DNA of 64,000 nucleotides from Nelumbo lutea (lineage: Eukaryota; Streptophyta; Magnoliopsida; Proteales; Nelumbonaceae): the NCBI GenBank assembly GCA_022828595.1, contig JAKGHH010000002.1:38038222-38102221 (forward strand), given 5' to 3'. The notes under the pieces were generated by a model that saw only the letters and a program-made list of their open reading frames with translations, had not been told where the DNA came from and searched no databases. Below, piece after piece: positions 13,601 to 25,600 of this stretch. The position numbers were made by a program, and so were the translations under genes. Numbering within the stretch: the stretch's first letter is position 1; every line of letters starts with the position of its first letter.

Positions 13601-16600
13601 TCTGATAGTACAAGAACGAGTAGATTTACGAAGGGCAATAGGAAGATCTAAGTCAGAGGAACTGATAGGATTACCTTGAGTTTCTGAGACAGGTTGATCC
13701 GAGTCCAATTGGTCGCTGTCATGAGTTAGATGACCCTTCTTCCTTCTGTTATAGGTGATTCTAATATCTCTTTGTAGCCTGCTAGAGTCTTCAGTAATAT
13801 TTGCAACATCACAAGTAGTAGCTGGTACAATGGGAGCCTCACTAGATTCACCCAGGATACCACAACTAGGTGGATCAAGAGGAGAAGATGGAAGGCCTGA
13901 GGTCGAGAGAGGTACAAAGAATGGGGGAACAGAAGAATCCTCTTCCATCCCACTAATCTCTCCCTGAAGAGGATTCTGGGAAGAGTGAAAATAGGATTGA
14001 GACTCAAAGAATACCACATCCTTTGTGACATATTTTTTCTTGGTGACTGGATCATAACACTTGTATCCCTTCTGAGTAGGGGAGTACCCCAAAAAGATTC
14101 CCTTTGTAGCCCTAGGATCCAATTTGGTCTTCTTCGGATCCTTGACATGTATAAAGCATACACAACCAAAGACTCTTGGTGGAAGAGAAAAGTTAGGAAG
14201 ATGAGGGCAAAGAATAGAGAAAGGAGTTTTCATCCCCAATACCTTGGATGGCATTCGATTTATCAGATATGATGCAGTAAGGATTGCTTGAGACCAATAG
14301 CTTTTTGGAACTTTGTGCTGAAATAGTAAGGCTCGAGCAGTCTCCAATAGGTGCCTATTCTTGCGCTCAGCAACCCCATTCTGTTGGGGGGTACTAGCAC
14401 AAGATGACTGATGAATCATTCCAGCATCCTCCATAAACAGATTCAAGGACCTCTCAAAGTATTCTATAGCATTATCTGACCTGAATTGTTTGACCTTCGT
14501 ACCAAATTGTGTTTCAATCATTTTGCAAAATGTCATGGTTACCCGTGGCACTTCTTCTCGTGCTTTTAATAAGTAGATCCATGTGCATCGAGAATAGTGA
14601 TCAATAAAACTGATAAAGTATCGAAAGCCATCAACAGAAATAATGGAAGAAGGGCCCCAAACATCTGAGTGGACTAAGTCAAAAGAAGCTTGAATTTCAT
14701 TACTTGAAGTTGAATAAACAGTTCTACATTGCTTTGATAGTTGACAGACTTCACAAACTAACTCTTGACTTGAAACACCTTTGAATAATTCTGGAAACAA
14801 CACTTCCAATGATGAAAAAGGTAAATGACCTAGCCTAGCATGCCATAGATGTAACCTAGCTATTGACTCCATATTGGACTGACTACAAGTAGCAGATGTT
14901 TGCAAGGCCGAACTGATGTCTGCATCAAGGTAGTAGAGACCTCCACACTCATGACCGCTCCCAATCATTCTCTTCGTCAATCTGTCTTGAAAGACACAAT
15001 GAGTAGGAAAAAAGGTTATGCTACAATTCAAATTTTTGGTAAGCTCTGAAACAGATAAGAGATTTGAAGAAAGATTGGGAACATGCAAGATAGATTTTAG
15101 TGAGAGGTCCTTGCTTAGGTCAACCACTCCCTTCCCAGAGATGGTAGAGAGAGAACCATCAACAGTCCTCATTTTATCTTGGTCAGACATTAAATGATAG
15201 GAAGAAAATAGAGAAGACATGTGTGTCATGTGGTCAGTTGCACCAGAATTAATAATCCAAGAGGCAGGATCAATAGAACTAGTTGCACTAAAGGCAGAGA
15301 CAATACCTGATCTGGCAAGGGAGGAGGATGGAAGAGAATTGGTCCTTAGACGGGCTAGGGCCCAGCTAAGTACCTCTACCTCATCGGCAGTAAAACCCAA
15401 GGACCCGGTTCGAGGGGAATTAAAAGTTTGTCCCATGGAAGAGGAAGTAACTATAGATGAGTGTTTTGAACCATCATCACTTTGACCCGTAGCCAAATTC
15501 ACACTTGCAGATTGACCCTTCGGATGTTTCTTATCTTTCCTCAATGCAGTTGGCTTCAGATGCGGATGGAGAACCCAACAGGTCTCTTTCACATGCCTTT
15601 CCCCTCCACAGTGGGTGCACTTCAGATGTCTCTTGTCAGAGTACCTGTTTCCCCTTTGATTTGTAGAGATTAAGGCCGAATGCTCCACAGACTGTTCAGC
15701 TAGTTTTGTTTGAGTATCAACCTGCATCTCTTTTCTTCTCACCTCTTCATTCCTCACAAGGTAGTAAACATGATGTAAGTCTGGCATTTCATCCCTTCCC
15801 AAAATTCGGGATCTTATGCTCTCATATATAGGATCTAGGCTAGCCAGAAACTTAAATGCTCTACCCTCTTCAATTTGTTTGTCATGCTTTTCTTTGTCTC
15901 CGGCACTCTCCTAATCAATAATAAGGTGGTGATCTAACTCTTCCCATAGTCCTTCTAGTGTAGCAAAATATGTTGCAACACTCATATCTCCTTGCCTCAA
16001 GGCAGCAATGTCTTGATTCAGTCTGTAAACTCTGGCATTATTCTTTTTCTGCCCATAGGTTTTAGAAACCTTTTCCCATATCTTGACAGCTATAGAGAAA
16101 TGTTGAACAGTCCTAGCCACTCTTGGAGTCATTGAGGCAAGTAGCCAGGACATAACTGTGGCATTCTCTTTGCGCCAAGCTGCATATTCAGCACTCCCCA
16201 TTTCTGGTTCCTTCTTCTGCCCGTCCAAGTAACCAGTGAGTTCACGGGATGTGATGAAAAGCATGGCTGAGACAGACCATTCCCTGAAGTTGTACTCATC
16301 CAACAACACACTTGTGATCTGTAGGCTGTGCAGATTTGGATTCTCCAGATTAGGAGACCTCCCACAAGCCCTAACATCTCTAGAAGACACTTCCCCGGAT
16401 ATGGAAGACATCTTCACTTACTTGTAAATGTCAAGACTGTAAATGCAATATATAGAGAACTGTTTCACACTTAAGGAACTTGCTGCACTGTATACTCAGT
16501 CCTGATAACCAGACACAGAGCTGAAACACCGAGTACTACACTGCACACTGTGCCCTAATTACTGCTGTCACAGATTATACTCTGTTGTGCTCCCTTCTGT

Positions 16601-19600
16601 TGTGTTCTAAATACTGCTGCCGCAGCCTGCAACTTGCTGTGTTGGCTTCTACTGTGTGCTAAGCATTGCTATCGCAGGTTATAACCTCACCCACGAACAG
16701 TTCTAGGACTGCTGAGATCAGTCCTTCCGCCTAGATCTGTTCTACACAGATCTATCTTAGCCGAATGGCTACAGTCTGTTGTACTGCGTCTATTAGGGCA
16801 TCAGCCTCTGGGTCTAACTCCCCTTGGGCCCTACAACCAAGGGAAACCCTAGATGTAGGTCTAGTTGTGTTCTACGACCAACCCTAGGGTTTCTTTGCAG
16901 CAACCAACAAGAAAGATGGGAGAGTTACCTGCGAGTAGAAGAAGATGCGGCTGTTGTAACCAGTCGAAAGATCAGTGCTCTGATACCATGTTTGCTGAAA
17001 TAGGGCTGTCGAATGAGAGAAGAAGAGGAAGAAGAAGAAGAAAAGAAATGAAATGGGCGGCAGAATAATGCTCAGCCAGCCCTAATCTATTATATATAAG
17101 GACATTACATAATGTTACATAAATAGACAAGAATGCCCCTGATTAGTGATGGGACACCTAGTCAAAATAAACACTAAATAAGATTAGGCCCAGTAACTAA
17201 GGCCCAATAACTAATGACTTAAGACCCAACAAAGATAAACATACAAATTAAGACAGCTGAACCAACAGTATCTATTGGGAACCTCTCTGGTTTGCAACTC
17301 CTAGGACTTTTTAGGAGTGACATTGGCATGCATTTGATAAAGGTAAAAAATATGCATGAGTTAAGCTATCGGCAAAATCTTCAGCACAAGATATCTTTGA
17401 GATTCTATTTTGGTGAAGTTTACGAGCTTCCATATCCTACACCTTGAAAGTAGGACAAATAATCTTTGATCCTCTTCTTGATGCATTTCCTCTTTCTGTC
17501 TTTTTTTTTTTTTTTTTGTATAGATGATTAAACACTGATCAGATGTACACCTTTTGCATACTGGTCTTGGCACTTTTCTCAGTGTCAACTATCAACATAA
17601 TTATTCTCAGAAAAGTAATGGAAAGAAAGAAATCTTAAAAAAGGATAACAAAAAAAGAATACAATTATGGGAAGAGAATCTACAAGATGATACCATATTG
17701 CCAATCATAGGAAAAGGTGCATGCTCTATTCAGAAAGAAAATAAGGGCTTAAAATGGAGGGCAGCAACAGAGAAAATTGTCCACACAGCAAATTTGTACA
17801 AGTCATACGTGGAGTGTCTTTATGTACAAATGAGTAGTCCAAAAGAGGCAATGGCCTCAACATATACAACAGTTCCGATAATATTTACAAGATAAACAAG
17901 GATGATTTAAAAAACATCACAATTAAAAAATGATGATATTTTCTCTGTAACAGAGATCTCTCACCTTTGATTCAGGATAAATCCAAGACGAAAAACATGA
18001 ACAGAACCAGAAGAGCTTGTAGCAACAAGAATGTCTGGAAGGTGCATTGATGGACCAAATGACAATGTGTATATGGTTGATGGGGACATCCCTCTTCGGA
18101 AACTATATGACTGCTACAGAAAGAAGAGTTAGGTTCCATATACTGCAGATACCTGAAGATTTAAAGAAATGTGAGAAACAATCAGTTATAACCAGAACAT
18201 CATATACAGGATGTTGGCTTCTGGAATAACACATGGATGCAACTACATAAAACCTCTACAACACTATAGAGGCTGTTCAATACTTGTGCACCCATTTAAC
18301 AGGTCACTGAAACCAGATTTAGTCACCATCTTAATTATCAAATCCCTGCACTTTTCTTGATTTGTTAGCAAAATCTTTCTAAGTTCCAAAAGAACATCAT
18401 ACGTTGATGACATTAACAAACCCACTCACATACATTTGGGGGAGAGACTGTAAGTAGGACCTATCAAATGATGGGTCACAACCCCCTCAATGCATGAAGG
18501 AATATAAATAACTTCAGTAAGCTTCATATTTGATTACAAGAAAAAAGAAACCCTCAATATTATCAATCTAGAAGGTATGGTAGATTATAAATGGTTAAGA
18601 CTAACAGATTGAATGATGAGGCATGTCTCACCTTGGTTGCTTGTGAAACCATATGAACTCTGATTATGGTGCCCTGCTCAGAGGCTGTTGCTATGTACAT
18701 TCCATTTGACGAAAGGACAATTGCAGCCAATGGTGAACGATGAGCATCTATCTACAAAAAAGTATTAATTTTCATAAAAATGTCAGAATGTGCAACATAT
18801 AAAGCTAAGACCAAATGAGCTAGCAAGAGATTGGAAGGAATATTTGATCCATATCCTATGGTAGCAATATGTAGTTTCAGGGTAACACCTTTTCTCCTTT
18901 GAATAGAGCAAGAGACACTTTCAAAACAAACATAAAATGGAAATCAAAATGAATAACAAAAGACATGGTTAAATGGATATGTAATTTGACTTAAAACAAT
19001 ATGCTTCAATTTCAAGAATGCAAATTATGTATATATTAAACAGTACAGGGCATGCATATTACACAACTATAATATTAGGCCTAAAAATAAATACAACATA
19101 TAAGACAACAAAATATGGAAGCCATGAAAGAGAAACACGACCATCCAACCTTTTACACCTTTATCTAAGTACATGTGCTAAAAATGGAACAAACAGGATA
19201 ATATTTGTTTATGATACTCATTATTATATAAAAAACAAACAATCCATTTTAAGTTGTATTTTTTTATCAATAACAGAATTTCATTAGAAGTACTAAAAAT
19301 TACAAGATAGGGAGAGGTAAACTATCTTAACTCTCCACAAACAAAAACACTGTTACAGCAGAGCCCAAAACAACTGGTTCCTCCCCACCCCTTGGTTTGC
19401 TAAAACATCAGCAAAACCATTTGCTGCACTTTTAACCCAGCTGAACTATACTTCCATATCTTGAATCATCCACTTGCATCTCTTTTTTCATTATTGAAGA
19501 TCCAAAAGCCTTTAGCTTCCTTTTGCAACCACTCCAATTTCCAAAACCAACTTTGAATCACCTTCTCCAATCAGCTTTCTGACATTCAGATCTTTTGCCT

Positions 19601-22600
19601 TTTGCAATCCTTCCATAACCGCCATAACCTCAGCCCTTAGGGAGTCACCTATTCCAATCAGGCCTGAATATAGGCCAATGATCTTGCCTTCACTGTCCCT
19701 AAACACCTTCCAATACCAGATGGTCCTGGATTCCCATCACTACTCCCATCAAAGTTCAACTTGATGTAGTCAAACATTGGAGGAGACCAAGCAGGGATTA
19801 TATTAAAATCGTGGCAATCAGAACTAGCCACTTCCTTCCATTTTAAGTTATATAACAAAATAAGGGCATGCATATGATGCATTACCGAGTGACCAGTAAG
19901 ATTATATAAAAAGGGCCATTACACAATGATAGTCCTGGATATCCAGGACCTAAGGAGGGGCAGAAACTTTTGGCACAAAGTGGCTTCTCTCAGACAAGAA
20001 CATTTATTCTCATGCTTGTCAGCCCAAGATTTTATCATTGCACCGAAGAGTAGTCCCTAGGACCCTACCAATATGCATTCTGTACTTGATAATGTGTGAA
20101 TGACTTTGGGTATACTGCCCAGTGCCCACCCTGGATATTAGCATATTGCCAAGGAGACAGGGATCTAAAATTGCTTAAGTTTTTCCTAGTGGCCATGCAA
20201 TATCTGCCAGAATCAGTATGGTATGATGCCATTGTTAGAAAGGTTGAAGTATTCAGGTATTCCAGGATACCAACCTCACAGTGTGAATGGAGTTCCATTA
20301 CATTGTAAACCAACACAGATCCTTTGGTTGTACTTGCTGGAAGTGCCAAATAGCAGCCATCCAAACTAGGGGAGAATGCACAAAGTCCTAATACAAAAAA
20401 GAAAAAACAAAACAAAACAAAATTAATTAATTTAACATCTGCTGAAGATTTTCTAGTTTTAACTTCAAATGCAGAAAATAAAAAAGAATGGGAGAGCAAC
20501 TAAACACGAGATTAGAATGCTTGTGAAGATAATTTTGTCCAGAAAACAAAGTATTCTCTGAACAATAAATGAAACATCAGAGTTGCAAAGAAATATTTTG
20601 TTTTGTTTCTCAGAGAGTTAAATCACATTCTCATGCTTATCAGCCCATAATTTTGCAATTATACCAAGCAATGGCCCTTAAAAGACCAGCTAATGAACTA
20701 AGTTGCTTCCACTTGACTGACACCACGAGTGTGAAATATTATATGCTAATGCTAATTGACTCAGTAAACTTCTGAAGTAGGAGCTTCAGTGGAGCCATAG
20801 AAGAGGATTAAGTTCCATGGAAACATGCCTCTTCATGCAGGATAACCACCCAGGCCCATCTGGGCTGGATAGGTCCAGCTATCTCTTTTGGGACCTAGAC
20901 CTTGTTGATGCCAAAGAAAATGGAAGATGCCAAAGAAAATATTCCAATAGGATGCTTGGAAAATATATTCTATTTCTGGATTTTCTTAGTGATTTTATTA
21001 GAAATGTGTAGTAATAGGTGATAAGAGGAAGAAATGTCAATTTAGATAGTTTGATCATATGCATAGATGACTAATGACTTCACAAGTGGAGTGACTTGGT
21101 GCAAGTAGAAGGCTCTAAAAGAACAAGTGACAAAAACATGGCTCTTGAAGCATTGCAATGGAGGAACAGGAATCTTTTTTTTTCACAAGGTAAATATTAT
21201 TAAACTAAAAATATTACATATGATGTGTAACAAGGTGCCACCACTCATGAGAATCCAATAGCTACAAAACATGATGACTCAAGACCAACAATTATACATC
21301 CTCAAGAACAATATCCAAAGTAGACCAGAAGTTAGAATTCAAGGCTCCTCTAACAACATTCCTGAACATTGACTACACCAAAACCACTCCAATAGAAATG
21401 TCAACTACAATTCTCCTTATAGGCTGATGCTTTCATTAGACTTACACTTATTTCTTCCTTTTAAAATGGCCGAACAAGTAGTGAATGGAATAATGTTCCA
21501 AACATTCTTTCCTTTGGCAAATAAAGATTATCTTGACAATCTTTCATATGGCTAAGAAGGATTGAAGTTTGATATTCTAAACAATCCAAGGAAATATGAC
21601 CAGAAGATTTCCACCACTCTGGTGAACAAATAAATTGCAAAAATCTTTCTCCCATGTTTTTAGGCAGAAAACAAAGACTTATCAAATGATGTTTGTCAAT
21701 ATGTTTTTTTATAAGCAACAGTAAATTTCATTAATGAAGAATGTTTTTATAAGCAACAGTAAATTTCATTAATGAAGAATCCACTACTCAAAAAGCAGTA
21801 GGAATAACAACTTTTCTGGAATAAGCTTTTAATCCTCCTGATGGACTCTTCAGTTGTTCCTTATTTTTTCAAGCTTTTAATCCTACCTAGTACCCAAGGG
21901 GTGGGCTTCACGATAAAAGAAATATGGAATAAGCCTATCCCACCAGAAATTCAGGCTTTCTGCTTGGAAATGTTATACTTGTGATATGCTGCTGAAAAGA
22001 AGGCCCTTTCATTTCCTTTCTCCTCATATGTGCTTCCTTTGTAGGGATAGTGGAGAATCCTTATCCCATTTATTAATCTCCTGTTCCCTTGTTTCCTGTA
22101 TTTGGGAGTCTTTTTGTTCTCTTTTTGGCTACATGTGGGTCCCTCCTCAAGAGGTGGTGGACATTTTCAACCCAAATTTCCTGAGGCAACTAAAGAAAAG
22201 GGGGAGATTAATGTGGAAAGCAACTAAGGCAGAAATTATTTGGGTGGTTTGGGAAGAGAACAGAATATTCAAAGAAATGAGTAGATCTGTGCAAGGTTCT
22301 AAATATCAATACGCCCAATACGCCAGTAGGGGCGTATCAGGCGATATCGATGGTGTTTTTTACCTTTTTTTTTATTTTTTTTCAAATCTGGTTCAGGGGG
22401 ACGGTTTAAGGCTCCTCCACCCCCTGAACCAGTCAGAACCCCGATACACCTTCTGTAGGGGCGTATCAGGGAGCTCCCAAAACGATACATATCGGCTGAT
22501 ATGGGCCAATACATGTCGATACTTTGAACCTTGGATCTGTGGAGGAAGTAATAGAGGCCATAAATTCAAAAGAGACCTCTACGCATCTATGCACCACAGA

Positions 22601-25600
22601 AAAACAAGACACCCAAAAAAGAAAACATCACAATAAGAAAATCAGTGTGTATTGACAGATCTCCCCAGCGAAAACTGCTACTCTCTTGGAGAAAAAGCTG
22701 AGGGATTTCCTGTGGAGAGGGTGGAAGGAGGAAAACAAATGTCACCTGGTGAAGTGGAAGTCAGTCTGCAGACCCAAAAATGTTGGTCTGAGAATTAGAA
22801 AATTAAAGGAAGTCAACACTGCAATGCTAGGAAATGGCTTTGGAGGTTTAATGATCAGCCAAACAGTTTGTGGAGGAGGCTCGTAGCCAAGTATGGGCCT
22901 GCAGCAAGAGATTGGGAGACTGGAAACTCTAGATCCTCATATGGTTGCTCAATCTGGAAGGCAATTCAAAAAATTGAATCACAATTCTTACAAGGAACAA
23001 AATATGAGGTTGGGAATGGTCAAAGAATTCTCTTCTGGGAGGATTTTTAGTGTGAAGATGGCCCTCTCATGGACAGATATTCTGATCTTTTCGAGATAGC
23101 AGTGGACAAGAATGCAAAAGTGGCAGATTATTTGGAAATGCAGAATGGAGCCCGTGTGTGGAATCCTCAACTGCATAGAAATCTGAATGATTGGGAGGTA
23201 AACTCACTCCTAAGTTTGCTGCAGACTTTATACAATGTCAGATTGAATGGAGCTTTGGTGGACAAAAGAAAATGGAGGTTCGAAAACTCAGGAATTTTCT
23301 CTATCAAATCCTTCTATAACAGCCTAACAAGGGAGGAGTTTTCTGTTTTCCCAGACAAGAAGATCTGGATAAGGAATGTCCCTTCAAAAATGTATTTTTT
23401 GGTATGGTCAGCGGTACTGGACAGAATTCAGACTAGAGAAAACCTAGTTAGAAGGGGCATTCAAGTGCAGGATGAAAGGTGTGCTCTGTGCAATAAAAGC
23501 ACAGAAGCCTCTAATCACCTTCTGATCCACTGTGAACTCACCCACTGGATTTGGGGGGGAAATTCTGGAATTGTTCAGGGTGAAGGTGTGTTTTCCATCT
23601 GATGTGAAGAGCTTTTTGCTTGCTTGGCTAAAGGGTCTAGGTGAGGCTGGAAGAATTGCTTGGAACACTGTTCCTGCAGCTGTGTTCTGGGCATTTTGGC
23701 GTGAAAGGAATCAGAGAATCTTTGAAGGGCATCAAATTTCAAAGGAGGAAGTTCTTAAAAATATTACGGGCATGCTGTATTCATGGTCGGCTAATCAGTC
23801 ACTTTTCAAATCTAGACACAGTTTCTTTTTTCAACAAAGAGTTTATTTTTGCATAGTTTTGTCTGTAAATGCCTGCTGGCTCAATTGTTGTGCTTTTGAG
23901 TTTCTGGGATTTCCTTAGTACAGTTTCCCATTGTACAGGAATTGGGTTGATTGTATATCTTCTTTCTTTTTGCAGTTTAATACAATACCTTAACAACAAC
24001 AACAACAACAACAACAAACTCGCGAGACCAGTGCCACTTTTTTCTTTTTTGTAATTGATCAGAAAGACAGAGCAATAGAAAATGAAAATAAAATGGTTTG
24101 TGAACTCACCTTTTATATTTGGCACTATATCAAATGTGTCCAAGATTGCAAGACTGTTCAAATCATATATGTATGCCTTATCTTGCAATATAACAACAAG
24201 CCTGCATGCAAATCATAGAAAACATCAATAAAATAGAAGAAACTTAAACAAAATATCCCAGGAACTGATCTCGTTGCTCAAGTTATCATCAAAAGTGTGC
24301 TATACAATTGAGGCAATGGGTTCAACATTGCCTAACACCAATAAAAAAAAAATACCAATTCCCGATGCTTAAGGACCAAGAAGAAGTGCACATCGACAAA
24401 CATGAAATCAATAAATGAGGCCTCATTCAGATCAAATGGCATCAACCACATAAACCATGTTGTGCCATTTAAAACACTGGAATAGGACTCAAGTAAAGGA
24501 TATGGGAAACATGTTATCTAGGGATGCAAACGGATCAGATCGGATTCGAATCAGATCCAATACAAAGATCCGACCAGATCTGATAGGACTCGATTTGAAT
24601 TCAAATCCTATCGGTAAGTCAGATCTTTAGATCTGATCCAATCCAAGTTGTTTTCTTTAAAAATTAATAAATTATTAAAAGAAAAATAAAATATACTAAT
24701 TTAAATAAAGTAGAAACAAAAGATACAAGTATTTTTTAATTATTTTCATAATATATATATACATGTTTTTTTATAAATAAATAAATAATATAACAAATTT
24801 ATAAAAATATATTTATAAATAACATATATATATTTATAAATATATTATATATCGGATCAGATAGGGGTGATCCGAATCTGATCCGATTTTTTATCGGATC
24901 CTATTATCTGATCCAAAGATCCAAACAGGGGTGATCCGAATTCAACCAAATAGGATCAGATCGGATCATGATCCGATCCATTTGCACCCTGATGTTATCA
25001 AGGTTTTAAGTATCGGAAATGCAAAGTGCATCAGAAAGACAATTTTATGAGACATCAAGATACGCTTTGGATACGCATGATATGGATGAAAAACCAAGAT
25101 ACGCATGGATATGCTATGAAACTCAAATAAATCATAAAATATATATTAATAACAATAAGAACAAGGTATATATGACCATATACACTTTAATGGTTTACAT
25201 TAATTTTGTAATAGATCAGAACGCAATCGGTAACGGTTGAAAACTGACAGAAAAACTAAAATGTGTACATATATATCTTATCTTGATTTTCAGAAAATCA
25301 ATATAATGTCTTAATATTTGTTAATATATACATTTTAATAATCAACTTTAGCATGGGTGATCATCTAGACCCAACCCAATTCTGAAATTCCAAGTTTGGG
25401 CTTGGGTTTTTGTTTAGGCTTAGCCCAATTCATATATTTAAATATATGTATTTTGTATATAAATATTATATAATATAACACTTATAATATATATAATATT
25501 TAACATATATTATATAATGTATCAAAAAATTATATTCATATTATATATATATAAGACTTAGGCTTGAGTAGACCCACAATTACCCCAATAAACATCCATT

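Larger units (their letters stand above)
11714..17267 (-). mobile_element. Complete Ty1/copia LTR retrotransposon CopA
   Basis: 5,554 bp on the minus strand. LTRs are 11714-11989 (276 bp) and 16989-17267 (279 bp), starting TG and ending CA. By eye they differ at five bases and one 3-bp indel. The target duplication GTATC is at 11709-11713 and 17268-17272. The primer-binding site is at 16977-16988 (TGGTATCAGAGC, initiator Met tRNA). The polypurine tract adjoins the left LTR at about 11990-12000. One reading frame (16417-12002) carries gag and pol. The element lies in ATG18b intron 8 in the same orientation as the host gene. Confidence 0.95.
8867..17964 (-). other. ATG18b intron 8 (9.1 kb)
   Basis: Contains, left to right: a short GCCTC-rich repeat near 9311-9375, a GC hairpin and pyrimidine tract (9527-9720), repeat copy A (9735-9878), two LINE fragments (10212-10512 and about 10597-11135), repeat copy B (11138-11289), and the complete copia element CopA (11714-17267). 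The rest is unassigned. Confidence 0.85.
20388..24109 (-). other. ATG18b intron 5
   Basis: 3.7 kb containing a tandem A/T-rich LINE-tail-like repeat (about 21700-21779), a LINE fragment split by a MITE (about 21870-22640) and a second LINE fragment ending in (AAC)n (about 22650-24018). The stretch 20580-21700 shows no assignable gene. Confidence 0.75.
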
